Positions 8,184 to 19,424 of a stretch of DNA of 32,532 bases are shown here, in pieces; the stretch's first letter is position 1, and every line of letters starts with the position of its first letter. Under the pieces are notes generated by a model. It ran no database searches, was not told the DNA's origin, and worked only from the letters and a program-made list of their open reading frames with translations. Both the position numbers and the translations under genes were made by a program. The stretch is from NCBI GenBank assembly GCA_027492275.1, contig JAPUFC010000096.1, positions 1 through 32,532 of the forward strand, given 5' to 3'. This DNA comes from Mesorhizobium sp. Its GTDB lineage: Bacteria > Pseudomonadota > Alphaproteobacteria > Rhizobiales > Rhizobiaceae.

Positions 8184-8441
8184 TCAATGGCAGATCCGCT
8201 CCGGCTCGAACTCGCCGGCCACGACCCGCTCGCGCATGCGCTCGATCAGTGCCAGCGCCAGATCCTCGCCGGCCGAACGCATCAGCTCGCGCAGCGCGGT
8301 GGCCAGCGCCGCCTCGGCGATGATCTCGGGCTCGATGCCGGCGGACAGGCCCTCGGCCCACGCCTCGCAATGGTTCTCGACCGCCGTCAGGCGCTGCTCT
8401 TCCCTGACGAGGGCGTCGACATCCGTCACGCCGTGTTCCAT
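8184..8441 (-). CDS. Small conserved-looking hypothetical protein (85 aa)
   Basis: An 85-residue, mostly helical acidic protein without membrane segments, starting MEHGVTDVDALVREEQRL. I do not recognise a family. I chose the ATG at 8441, with AGGGTGGG upstream on the minus strand; an in-frame Met at 8498 would give 104 residues but would run into the region with the CtrA-like boxes. It is the first gene after a 166-bp gap and is followed at 19 bp by the secreted-protein gene. This makes it the likely head of an operon with the secreted protein, ygfZ and the HD hydrolase. Confidence 0.7.
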   Translation of the reverse strand: MEHGVTDVDALVREEQRLTAVENHCEAWAEGLSAGIEPEIIAEAALATALRELMRSAGEDLALALIERMRERVVAGEFEPERICH

Positions 8442-8512
8442 AAGCAACCCACCCTTTTCAACGCCGGTCCCTGTTGACGCCATGCGCGTTGGGACCAATT
8501 CGAACGGTTCCG

Positions 8513-8527
8513 TTAACGCCCCATTAG
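8513..8527 (-). promoter_or_regulatory. CtrA-like box (TTAA-N7-TTAG)
   Basis: TTAA at 8513-8516, seven bases, then TTAG, close to the alphaproteobacterial CtrA consensus TTAA-N7-TTAA. It lies 72-86 bp upstream of the start of the 85-residue protein gene. Confidence 0.4.
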
Positions 8528-8577
8528 GCTTCTAGCACAATCCGCCGGCGTTGTTACCCCCGCGCCTGCCGGGACCG

Positions 8578-8592
8578 TTAACACGCTGTTAA
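8578..8592 (-). promoter_or_regulatory. CtrA-like box (perfect TTAA-N7-TTAA)
   Basis: TTAA at 8578-8581 and TTAA at 8589-8592, separated by exactly seven bases. It is embedded in the dyad TTAACA-CGC-TGTTAA. It lies in the same 166-bp gap as the box at 8513, upstream of the leftward gene starting at 8441. AT-rich TTAA pairs are rare in this high-GC sequence, which makes it more than background, but no binding is shown. Confidence 0.5.
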
Positions 8593-8607
8593 TGGACGAA
8601 AACGGGA

Positions 8608-8976
8608 TCAATTGCCGAAACTCGTCGCGATGTCGCGCGACAGGCGCTCGCCTTCCTTGACGTAGCGCTCGATCGCCTGTGCGGCCGAGGCCGTGCAACT
8701 CGTATAGGTGCCCTCGAAGGAGCGGTAGCCGCGATTGAAGCTGGCGATCAGGCGGGCGCGGCGCGCCGGGTCCGGATTCTCGCTGTCCAGAATCTTCTCC
8801 ATCTCGTCCCGCCAGGTCGCGCCCTTCTCGCCGCACAGGTTGCGCAGGAAATGCAGCGACCCGAGCACCTCCGCCAGCCGCATCAGGCCGGGATCGAACG
8901 GCGCCTCCACGGCCGCCGCGCGCCCGGGGGCGAGGGCGGTCAGCATGACGAGCAGGAGGACGGCGGCCTTGCGCAT
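8608..8976 (-). CDS. TIGR02301 family secreted protein
   Basis: A 122-residue protein with a clear signal peptide (MRKAAVLLLVMLTALAPGRAAA, cleavage after about residue 22). A mature domain follows, containing LAEVLGSLHFLRNLCGEKGATWRDEMEKIL and FNRGYRSFEGTYTSCTASAAQAIERYVKEGERLSRDI. This matches TIGR02301, a family of small exported proteins found mainly in alphaproteobacteria, function unknown. The two conserved cysteines (in NLCGEKG and SCTAS) may form a disulfide in the periplasm. The ATG at 8976 is chosen because it begins the signal peptide. It lies 47 bp downstream of the NUDIX gene on the same strand. Confidence 0.88.
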   Translation of the reverse strand: MRKAAVLLLVMLTALAPGRAAAVEAPFDPGLMRLAEVLGSLHFLRNLCGEKGATWRDEMEKILDSENPDPARRARLIASFNRGYRSFEGTYTSCTASAAQAIERYVKEGERLSRDIATSFGN

Positions 8977-9023
8977 GGCACGACTTCTCGCCGACCATTT
9001 TGTCGGCCGCAAGGCCGATCTCG

Positions 9024-9422
9024 TTAAGATGCAAGGATTTTTCCGGTCCCGAGCAGGGCGCGCGCGACCTCCAGAACGGAGGGAATCACCGCCATCCGCT
9101 CCATGTCGGCCAGCCGCACGAAGCGCGCATCCTCGGCGTCGTCCGCGGCAAGCGGTTCGCCGCCGACATAGTCCGCCCCGAACACCTGCAGGTCGAAGCC
9201 GGTCTCGGCGTCGCCGACCAGCAGGCGGCGCAGCGGCGTCAGCGTCCCGGCCGCCAGCCCGGTTTCCTCCATGAGCTCGCGCCGCGCCGCCGCTTCCGGC
9301 GTCTCGCCCGGCTCCACCCGGCCGCCGGGAAAGGCGTAGAGGCCGCGCGAGGGCTCGCGCCCCCGGCGCACCAGCAGAACGGTGTCGCCCCGCACCAGGG
9401 CGACAGACACGGCCGGCCTCAT
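9024..9422 (-). CDS. NUDIX hydrolase
   Basis: A 132-residue NUDIX protein with a complete Nudix box at about residues 33-55 (GGRVEPGETPEAAARRELMEETG, fitting Gx5Ex7REUxEExG), so the Mg-binding and catalytic glutamates are all present. The start of the fold (MRPAVSVALVRGDTVLLVRRG) resembles MutT/ADP-ribose-pyrophosphatase-like members that clean up nucleoside diphosphate derivatives; the substrate cannot be told. The ATG at 9422 is preferred because GGGAAG precedes it and the fold starts there; a 38-residue upstream extension looks non-coding. It is divergent from the SRAP gene and upstream of the TIGR02301 gene. Confidence 0.9.
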   Translation of the reverse strand: MRPAVSVALVRGDTVLLVRRGREPSRGLYAFPGGRVEPGETPEAAARRELMEETGLAAGTLTPLRRLLVGDAETGFDLQVFGADYVGGEPLAADDAEDARFVRLADMERMAVIPSVLEVARALLGTGKILAS

Positions 9423-9534
9423 CTTCCCGCTCTCCACTTTCCTGTGCGCGTCCCCGCCGAAGCGGGACGCCGCGCTTGCCGCGACCGATCCTAGCCGCCA
9501 AGTTCGGCCGATCCGAGTCGGGAGGCGAAAAATC

Positions 9535-10287
9535 ATGTGCGGACGCTTCGCCCTCGTGGCCCAGCCCCAGGATGTGGAGGCGCTCTTCGCCCTGATCGAC
9601 GCCGGCGATTTTCCGCCGCGCTACAACATCGCGCCGACCCAGCCGGTGCTGGTGGTGACGGCGGGACCGCAGCCCGAGCCGGGCTCGAACCTGCCCGCCC
9701 GCCGCGCCTTCCTGACCCGTTGGGGGCTCATTCCCGGCTGGACGAAGGACCCGTCCAAGATGCCGCTTCTGATCAACGCGCGCGGCGAGACCGCCGCCGA
9801 CAAGCCCGCCTTCAAGGCGGCGATGCGCCACCGCCGGGCGCTGATCCCCGCCTCGGGCTTTTACGAATGGAAGGACATGGGCAAGGGCCGGCCGGCGCAG
9901 CCCTTCTGGATGAAGCCGAAGGGCCGCGCGCTCGTCGCCTTCGCCGCGCTGTGGGAAACCTTCGCCGAGCCCGGCGGCTCCGAGATCGACACGGCCGCGA
10001 TCGTCACCACGCAGGCGAGCGAGGACATTGCCCAAATCCATCACCGCATGCCGGTGGTGATCGCTCCCGAGAATTTCGAGCGCTGGCTGGATTGCCGCAC
10101 GCTGGAACCGCGCGACGTGGCGGACCTGATGCATCCGCCCGAGCCGGGGCTGTTCGAGGCGGTCCCGGTGGCCGACCTGGTCAACAAGGTCGCCAATACG
10201 GGCCCGCAATTGCAGGCGCGCGTCGAGCCCGCCCCGGAATCGCCGAAGGCGAAGCCGGCCGCGGCGGACCAGCTCAGCCTGTTCTAG
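9535..10287 (+). CDS. SRAP-domain abasic-site DNA-protein crosslinking protein (YedK/HMCES type)
   Basis: A 250-residue SRAP protein. Cys2 directly follows the initiator Met (MCGRFAL), as needed for the thiazolidine crosslink to abasic sites in single-stranded DNA after Met removal. The other active-site positions are present: Asn in INARGET (81), Glu in ASGFYEWK (111) and His in IHHRMPV (169/170). These proteins shield abasic sites, so this acts in DNA damage tolerance. The last five residues, QLSLF, match the consensus of the bacterial sliding-clamp (DnaN) binding motif QL(S/D)LF and follow a flexible Pro/Ala/Lys tail. The start is fixed by the need for Cys2. It is divergent from the NUDIX gene by 112 bp. 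Confidence 0.93.
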   Translation: MCGRFALVAQPQDVEALFALIDAGDFPPRYNIAPTQPVLVVTAGPQPEPGSNLPARRAFLTRWGLIPGWTKDPSKMPLLINARGETAADKPAFKAAMRHRRALIPASGFYEWKDMGKGRPAQPFWMKPKGRALVAFAALWETFAEPGGSEIDTAAIVTTQASEDIAQIHHRMPVVIAPENFERWLDCRTLEPRDVADLMHPPEPGLFEAVPVADLVNKVANTGPQLQARVEPAPESPKAKPAAADQLSLF

Positions 10288-10298
10288 CGCCTGCTTGT

Positions 10299-10412
10299 TT
10301 ACCGCGCGGGGCGGCGGCGGGCATAGAGCAGCGCCGCGGCGATCGCCGCCGGGCCGATGCGGCGGTACCGGCCCAGAAGCGGCATGGCGCGGCGGGCAAA
10401 GGTGGCTTGCAT
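10299..10412 (-). CDS. Possible small membrane protein (37 aa)
   Basis: An ORF of 37 residues starting MQATFARRAMPLLGRYRRIG, followed by a short Ala/Ile/Leu-rich stretch (PAAIAAALLYA) and a basic end. Its main support is a strong Shine-Dalgarno sequence (GAGGAGAAG) at the right spacing before the ATG at 10412. It ends 11 bp from the convergent SRAP gene. Size and charge suggest a small membrane-associated protein, but no family is recognised and it may not be expressed. Confidence 0.42.
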   Translation of the reverse strand: MQATFARRAMPLLGRYRRIGPAAIAAALLYARRRPAR

Positions 10413-10636
10413 GGTTCTTCTCCTCGTGTTCGGGCCGCCGCTCTGATGCGCGATTGGGACCGAATGGTGTCCGGCATACGCCGGAAATCGGGAATTCCCG
10501 GTCCCTGGCTCCCTTGCGCGCATCGCGGCGGGCCACTGCGGTACAAGTGCAACAATCCTGTACCCGGACCGTTCCGGATTTTTGCCGCCCGGGCCGCTTC
10601 CCTGTTTCCGCCCTGTTACCATTCGGGAATTTCCGG

Positions 10637-10666
10637 CTTGACCTTTCCGTAGGCGCGGCGCGATAA
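10637..10666 (+). promoter_or_regulatory. Candidate sigma-70 promoter for cysS
   Basis: CTTGAC at 10637-10642 matches the alphaproteobacterial -35 consensus; CGATAA at 10661-10666, 18 bp later, is a weaker -10. Transcription would start near 10673, at or just before the ATG of the mini-ORF and about 165 nt upstream of cysS. Confidence 0.45.
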
Positions 10667-10673
10667 GTCGGGC

Positions 10674-10718
10674 ATGAAAACGTGCGCCGCGATCATCGGC
10701 ATCTGCATTATCGGCTAG
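10674..10718 (+). CDS. Putative cysS leader peptide, 14 aa with two Cys codons
   Basis: An ATG-to-TAG mini-[17 protein letters not shown], with TGC codons at positions 4 and 11. It begins where transcription from the CTTGAC promoter would begin, so it could be read as a leaderless message. Two Cys in 14 codons is high for this proteome, and the downstream gene charges tRNA-Cys, which suggests but does not prove cysteine-responsive control. It is short enough to be chance. Confidence 0.3.
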   Translation: MKTCAAIIGICIIG

Positions 10719-10839
10719 CGCCCCGCGCTGGACCGGACGTTTTCGCTTCCCTCCGAGGAACAGGACAAACGAACCGGCCGGCGGGCGGGCGTTTGCCATC
10801 AAGTTTCAAGACTTTTCGGGCACTCTGCCCGGAAAGAGC

Positions 10840-12236
<1,397 letters not shown>

Positions 12237-12240
<4 letters not shown>

Positions 12241-12628
12241 TCGACCACACGGGAATTTCCGTCGCCGACTACGGCAGGGCCAAAGCCTTCTACGACGCGG
12301 CCTTCGCGGCTCTGGGCGCGCGCGTCGTGATGAGCGTGCCGCTGGAGCATACGGGCGGCCGGCATGTCGACGGCTACGGGCGCGACAAGCCGGATTTCTG
12401 GCTTCACGAAGGCGGCGAGCCCGGTCCCGGCCGCCATTACGCCTTCATCGCGCGCAGCCGGGCCGAGGTCGACGCCTTCTATCGCGCCGCGATGGCGGCG
12501 GGCGGGCGTGACAACGGCGCGCCGGGCCTGCGTCCGCACTACCATCCGAACTATTACGGCGCCTTCGTCTTCGATCCCGACGGCAACAATGTCGAGGCGG
12601 TGTGCCACAGACCGGAGGATGCGCCGGC

Positions 12629-12632
<4 letters not shown>
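12237..12632 (+). CDS. VOC (glyoxalase/bleomycin resistance) family protein
   Basis: A 131-residue protein with the paired beta-alpha-beta-beta-beta layout of the vicinal oxygen chelate fold. It starts [27 protein letters not shown] (first metal His at about position 4) and ends [16 protein letters not shown], the usual Glu-containing last strand. VOC members include lyases, dioxygenases and antibiotic-binding proteins; the substrate is not evident. The start at 12237 has GGGAGGT ten bases upstream and overlaps the cysS stop. It is followed by the GFA gene with another 4-bp overlap. Confidence 0.9.
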
Positions 12633-15701
<3,069 letters not shown>

Positions 15702-15784
15702 GCGGCTGATCCACCTGCGGAAAGCCGCTGGGCCACGGACATTCGTTATGGCGGCTTCCGGCGCCGCCGCATACCTATCGCCGC

Positions 15785-16711
15785 ATGTCCGCAGACGCCC
15801 AGAAGACCGCCATGGACCCCGCGACGCGCGGTTTCCTGTTCGCCCTGGCCTCCTATCTTCTTTGGGGGTTTCTGCCGCTCTACCTGAAGCTGATGGGGCA
15901 TATTCCGATCGGCGAGTTCATCGCGCACCGCGCTATATGGTCCCTGGCGATCGCGACGATGGTGGTTCTCTGGCTGGGGCGCGCCGGCGAAATCGGCAGG
16001 GTGCTGAGCACGCCGCGCATGCTGGCGATGGGTTTCGTCACCTCCGCCATCATCAGCGTCAACTGGCTCACCTATGTGTGGGCGATCGGGGAAGGCCGGG
16101 CGCTGGAGGCGGCGCTGGGCTACTACATCAATCCCCTGTGCAGCGTCTTCCTTGCCGCGCTTCTGCTCGGCGAAAGGCTGGAGCGGATACAGTGGGTCGC
16201 CATCGCTCTGGCGGTCGTTGGAGTCGCCATACTGGCCGTCGAAAGCGGCGGGCTGCCCTGGCCTTCGATCGTTCTGGCCGTAAGCTGGGCATTCTATGCC
16301 CTGTTCAAGAAGACCCTTCCCATCGGCTCCGTCGAAGGCTTCCTGCTCGAAGTCCTGATCCTGTCGGGCCCGGCCCTCGCCTACATCGTCTGGATGGAGT
16401 CGTCCGGCACCGGCCATTTCGGGCACACGGGCTGGGGCGACGTGGCGCTGCTGATGTCGGCAGGCCTCGCCACCTCGGTTCCGCTCATCCTTTATGCCAG
16501 CGGCGCGAAGCTCATGCGTCTGTCGACCATCGGCATCATGCAGTACATCGCGCCGACCATCATCTTCCTGATCGCCGTGTTCGTGTTCGGCGAGCCGTTC
16601 GGGCGCTCGCGGCTGATCGCCTTCCTGTTCATCTGGGGGTCCCTGGCGATCTACACGTGGTCGATGCTGCGTAAGCGGGGACCCGGCGTGCCGGTGCAGG
16701 AGCCCGGATGA
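15785..16711 (+). CDS. rarD: RarD-type EamA/DMT permease
   Basis: A 308-residue inner-membrane protein of the drug/metabolite transporter superfamily with about ten hydrophobic helices in two EamA repeats. The RarD-specific features are FALASYLLWGFLPLYLKLM at the N-terminus, EFIAHRAIWSL, NWLTYVWAIGEGRALEAALGYYINPL and QYIAPTIIFLIAVFVFGE. The substrate is unknown; chloramphenicol sensitivity reported for Pseudomonas RarD is background only. There is no Shine-Dalgarno sequence before the ATG at 15785, and a possible -10 (TACCTATC) lies about 10 nt upstream, so the message may be leaderless. Confidence 0.92.
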   Translation: MSADAQKTAMDPATRGFLFALASYLLWGFLPLYLKLMGHIPIGEFIAHRAIWSLAIATMVVLWLGRAGEIGRVLSTPRMLAMGFVTSAIISVNWLTYVWAIGEGRALEAALGYYINPLCSVFLAALLLGERLERIQWVAIALAVVGVAILAVESGGLPWPSIVLAVSWAFYALFKKTLPIGSVEGFLLEVLILSGPALAYIVWMESSGTGHFGHTGWGDVALLMSAGLATSVPLILYASGAKLMRLSTIGIMQYIAPTIIFLIAVFVFGEPFGRSRLIAFLFIWGSLAIYTWSMLRKRGPGVPVQEPG

Positions 16712-16764
16712 AACCGGCCGCGAGATGCGTTAGTGTCCAGGTTCGTGTTCTTCAGGAGGTTTTG

Positions 16765-17298
16765 ATGCTGGTTCGTCTGATGCGTCGTTCCGTGCTTGCC
16801 GTCGTCGCCGTTTCCCTGGTCGCCGGTCCGGTCCTGGCCGCCGGGGACGGCAATGGCGAGGGGGAAACCACCAAGCAGTGCAAGGCCGGCCAGATATGGG
16901 ACAAGTCGCAGAACAAATGCGTCGAAGCCAGGAGCGGCCTCGACGATGACAGCCTCTATGAAGCCGGGCGCGATCTGGCGCTGGCCGGCCGCTACGACGA
17001 GGCCATCAAGGTGCTGGCGCTGGCGGCCGACAAGACCGACCCGCGCATCCTGAACTATCTCGGCTACGCGCACCGCAAGGCAGGACGCGTCACGGTCGGC
17101 CTGGGTTACTATCAGGAAGCGCTGCGGCAGGACCCTGACTACACGCTGGTGCGCGAATATCTGGGCGAAGCCTATCTCCAGAAGGGAGATTTGGCGTCGG
17201 CGCGCGAGCAACTGTCCGAGATCGAGAAGCGCGCCGGCAAGGGCAGCAGGGAATATGCCGAGCTGGCGCAGCGGATCGAGGCGTATGTGAACGGCTGA
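16765..17298 (+). CDS. Secreted TPR-repeat protein
   Basis: A 177-residue protein starting at the ATG at 16765, which follows a textbook AGGAGG seven bases upstream (16754). A longer frame from 16708 would add 19 residues and is rejected. A signal peptide (MLVRLMRRSVLAVVAVSLVAGPVLAA, cleavage near residue 26) is followed by a short segment with two cysteines (KQCKAGQIWDKSQNKC). About three tetratricopeptide repeats then span residues 60-170 (LYEAGRDLALAGRYDEAIKVLALA; ILNYLGYAHRKAGRVTVGLGYYQEALRQDPDY; VREYLGEAYLQKGDLASAREQL). It probably serves as a periplasmic protein-binding scaffold. It lies 53 bp after rarD and converges on the dehydrogenase gene. Confidence 0.88.
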   Translation: MLVRLMRRSVLAVVAVSLVAGPVLAAGDGNGEGETTKQCKAGQIWDKSQNKCVEARSGLDDDSLYEAGRDLALAGRYDEAIKVLALAADKTDPRILNYLGYAHRKAGRVTVGLGYYQEALRQDPDYTLVREYLGEAYLQKGDLASAREQLSEIEKRAGKGSREYAELAQRIEAYVNG

Positions 17299-17328
17299 GG
17301 CGCGAAGCTCAAGCAAGCGTTGTCCTCC

Positions 17329-17387
17329 TCCAGTCCTCCCCCGCTCACGGGGGAGGTAGCCCGGAGGGCCGGAGGGGGTGTACCCCC
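17329..17387. repeat. Mosaic palindromic intergenic repeat, copy 2 (short)
   Basis: A truncated relative of the elements at 5657 and 19281. It has the CCTCCCCC (17335-17342)/GGGGGAGG (17349-17356) hairpin, then GGAGGGCCGGAGG, and an end hairpin GGGGG-TGTA-CCCCC (17374-17387). It occupies most of the 97-bp convergent gap between the TPR and dehydrogenase genes, so it may act as a two-way terminator. Confidence 0.7.
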
Positions 17388-17395
17388 TGCCGTTC

Positions 17396-18529
17396 CTAGC
17401 TCTGGCCGCCGCGCGAGAGGCGCACGATCGCGCCGTCCGATGCGTCGGTCAGCAGCCAGATCGAACCGTCCGGCGCGACGTTGACGTCGCGGATACGGCC
17501 GAACTCGTTCTCCAGCATCCGTTCCTCGCCGACGATCTTGCCGGTCTCGTCGCGGTCCAGCCTCGAGACGAGGGCGAATTTCAGCGCCCCGACGATGAGG
17601 TCGCCCTTCCACTCCGGAAACATGTCGCCCTGATAGCTGACCATGCCGGAGGGCGCGATCGACGGGTCCCAGTAGTGCAGGGGCTGCTCGTAGCCCGTGG
17701 CCTCGGTGCCCTCGCCGATCTTCGCGCCGGAATAGTCGACGCCGTAGGAGATCACCGGCCAGCCGTAGTTCTTGCCGGCCTCGGGCGCGTTGATCTCGTC
17801 GCCGCCCTTGGCGCCGTGCTCCACCGTGACCAGGCCGCCGAGCACCGGGTCGTAGGCCGCGCCCTGGATGTTGCGATGCCCCTTCGACCACAGCTCCGGC
17901 AGCCAGCCCTCGACCTTCGGGTTGTCGTCGGGAACAGTGCCGTCGATGTTGATGCGGATGACAGCGCCGGCATGGTCCTGCCCGTCCTGCGCGCGGTCGC
18001 CCTGGCCGCGATCGCCCGTGGTGACGAACAGCGTGCCGTCCGGCGCGAACACCAGCCGCGAGCCAAAATGCTGGCCGGCATTCGTTTTCTTCGCCATCGA
18101 GAAGATGACCTTCACCTCCTCCAGCCGCGCCCCGTCGCCCTCCCGCACCAGCTTCGCGCGCGCCACGGCCGTGCCTGCGCCGCCGTCTCCGGGCTCCGAG
18201 AAGGAGAGGAAGATCAGGCCGGAACTCGCGAAGTCGGGCGCGGCGGCCACGTCGAGCAGCCCGCCCTGGCCGCGCGCGCGCACGTCGGGCACGCCGGCGA
18301 CGGGGTCGGACAGCTTTCCGTCGACCAGCAGCCGCAGGCTGCCCGAGCGCTCCGTCACGATGGCGCTGCCGTCGGGCAGGAAATCGAGGCCCCAGGGGTT
18401 GCTGAGCCCGTCGGCGACGATGTCGGCGCGCAGCGCGACGGCCTCCGTCGTAAAATCCTGGGCCTGCGCGGGGATGGCGGCCAGCAGGCCCGGCAGAAGG
18501 GCATAGGAGAACATCGGTCGGTTGGGCAT
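17396..18529 (-). CDS. Periplasmic PQQ-dependent sugar dehydrogenase family protein (YliI/Asd-like)
   Basis: A 377-residue protein with a signal peptide (MPNRPMFSYALLPGLLAAIPAQAQ). A six-bladed beta-propeller of the soluble glucose/aldose sugar dehydrogenase type follows: VADGLSNPWGLDFLPDGSAIVTERSGSLR, GQGGLLDVAAAPDF, NAGQHFGSRLVFAPDGTLFVTTGDRG, GHRNIQGAAYDP, GAKGGDEINAPEAGKNYGWPVISYG and SGMVSYQGD. These blocks contain the His and Arg/Lys positions used for PQQ and calcium. It would oxidise an aldose in the periplasm using PQQ, if PQQ is available. I chose 18529 because GAGAG lies nine bases upstream; the in-frame ATG at 18538 has no spacing to a ribosome site. It is divergent from greA. Confidence 0.9.
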   Translation of the reverse strand: MPNRPMFSYALLPGLLAAIPAQAQDFTTEAVALRADIVADGLSNPWGLDFLPDGSAIVTERSGSLRLLVDGKLSDPVAGVPDVRARGQGGLLDVAAAPDFASSGLIFLSFSEPGDGGAGTAVARAKLVREGDGARLEEVKVIFSMAKKTNAGQHFGSRLVFAPDGTLFVTTGDRGQGDRAQDGQDHAGAVIRINIDGTVPDDNPKVEGWLPELWSKGHRNIQGAAYDPVLGGLVTVEHGAKGGDEINAPEAGKNYGWPVISYGVDYSGAKIGEGTEATGYEQPLHYWDPSIAPSGMVSYQGDMFPEWKGDLIVGALKFALVSRLDRDETGKIVGEERMLENEFGRIRDVNVAPDGSIWLLTDASDGAIVRLSRGGQS

Positions 18530-18680
18530 TGCGGTCATCTCTCGTGGGTCGGGCCCCAACGGCAGCATGCCCGTTTCGATCCGCCGCCGCGATCAAACGT
18601 CATCACAAGCCGGTGAGGCGCCGACCACGGGCGATTTTGCCGAATATGCTTTTGAGGGTGAAAAATGCCGTCGCCTGCGC

Positions 18681-18686
18681 TATATT
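18681..18686 (+). promoter_or_regulatory. Candidate -10 element of greA
   Basis: TATATT at 18681-18686 (also readable as CTATAT from 18680), the best -10-like hexamer in the divergent gap. No good -35 sits at 17 bp; TTGAGG at 18652 is too far. Transcription would start near 18692, just before the terminator hairpin. Confidence 0.35.
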
Positions 18687-18704
18687 CGCGGCATTCGAGG
18701 TGAG

Positions 18705-18742
18705 CGGTTCCGTTAGCCAAGGCTGCGGACCGTTTTTGTTTT
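18705..18742 (+). terminator. Intrinsic terminator within the greA leader
   Basis: The hairpin CGGT-T-CCG-TT-AGC-CAAG-GCT-G-CGG-ACCG (18705-18732) is followed directly by TTTTTGTTTTG. It points toward greA and lies 60 bp before the greA start. The gene on the other side is divergent, so no upstream gene on this strand needs a terminator here. It would cut greA leader transcripts at about 45-50 nt unless read through. Confidence 0.75.
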
Positions 18743-18793
18743 GTGCGCACCGTCGCCGGAACGCTCGTCTGACGCGAAAGAGGTTTGATTGGC

Positions 18794-19267
18794 ATGAACA
18801 AGGTTCCGATGACCGCCCCGGGTTTCCAGTCGCTCAAGGAGGAGCTGCGCTGGCGCCAGCAGGACGAGCGGCCGCGAATCATCGAGGCGATCTCCGAGGC
18901 GCGCGCCCATGGCGACTTGTCGGAAAACGCCGAGTATCATGCCGCCAAGGAACAGCAGGCGCTGAACGAGGGCCGCGTCAACGAGCTCGAGGACCTGATC
19001 GCGCGCGCCGAGGTCATCGACGTGTCGAAGCTGTCGGGCGACAAGGTGAAGTTCGGCGCCACCGTGGTGCTCGTTGACGAGGACACCGATGAGGAGAAGA
19101 CCTACCAGATCGTCGGCGATCAGGAAGCCGACGTGAAGCTCGGTCGCATCTCGATCTCCTCGCCCATCGCCCGCGCCTTGATCGGCAAGGAAGTCGGCGA
19201 CGCCATCGAGGTCAACGCACCCGGCGGCGCGCGCGGTTACGAGATCGTCAAGGTGCAGTGGGCGTGA
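18794..19267 (+). CDS. greA: Transcription elongation factor GreA
   Basis: A 157-residue factor that enters the RNA polymerase secondary channel and stimulates cleavage of backtracked transcripts. The N-terminal coiled coil carries the acidic tip in [20 protein letters not shown] (Asp41 and Glu44, needed for cleavage). The C-terminal FKBP-like domain includes [24 protein letters not shown] and [19 protein letters not shown]. Length is normal. The start at 18794 is used; a TTG at 18785 would add three residues. Expression may be set by the leader terminator at 18705-18742. A palindromic repeat follows the stop. Confidence 0.96.
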   Translation: MNKVPMTAPGFQSLKEELRWRQQDERPRIIEAISEARAHGDLSENAEYHAAKEQQALNEGRVNELEDLIARAEVIDVSKLSGDKVKFGATVVLVDEDTDEEKTYQIVGDQEADVKLGRISISSPIARALIGKEVGDAIEVNAPGGARGYEIVKVQWA

Positions 19268-19280
19268 AGCAAGCGGGCCG

Positions 19281-19413
19281 GTAGCGCCCCCTCCGGCGCT
19301 TCGCGCCACCTCCCCCGTGAACGGGGAGGATCGGCCTCGCGGCCGGCCTCGACCGAAAATCCTCTCCCGCGAAGCGGGGGAGGGGGACCACGAAGTGGTG
19401 GAGGGGGCGCTAC
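19281..19413. repeat. Mosaic palindromic intergenic repeat, copy 3 (complete, 133 bp)
   Basis: The best-defined copy. The ends GTAGCGCCCCCTCC (19281-19294) and GGAGGGGGCGCTAC (19400-19413) are perfect 14-bp inverted repeats. Inner hairpins include GGCGC-TTC-GCGCC, CTCCCC/GGGGAG, CCTCGC-GGCC-type arms and CCAC-GAAG-TGG. The left half is nearly identical to copy 1. It lies between the convergent greA and waaC genes. No coding potential. Confidence 0.88.
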
Positions 19414-19424
19414 ACTCGCAATCC

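Larger units (their letters stand above)
10413..10839 (+). other. 427-bp gap before cysS: promoter, mini-ORF and hairpin
   Basis: The left half (10413-10636) holds the upstream region of the small leftward ORF and one weak hairpin (CCGGA/TCCGG at 10564-10577, followed by ATTTTT). The right half looks like the cysS leader. It holds a CTTGAC -35 element at 10637, a candidate -10 at 10661, a 14-codon mini-ORF at 10674 and a CGGGC/GCCCG hairpin at 10817-10831 next to the cysS ribosome site. Confidence 0.5.

Noticed and set aside
8608-10536. A 642-codon open frame on the minus strand spanning TIGR02301, NUDIX and SRAP
   Set aside because: Only its end (8976-8608) is a real protein; the rest is the antisense or out-of-frame reading of the NUDIX and SRAP genes, and is Arg/Gly-rich as expected from high-GC shadows.
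10274-10555. A 93-codon minus-strand ORF overlapping the SRAP end
   Set aside because: Composition of a frame shadow; overlaps the 37-codon ORF, which has the ribosome site.
10564-10583. Hairpin CCGGA/TCCGG plus ATTTTT as a terminator
   Set aside because: Stem is only 5 bp and no rightward transcript is expected to end there; left as a weak note.
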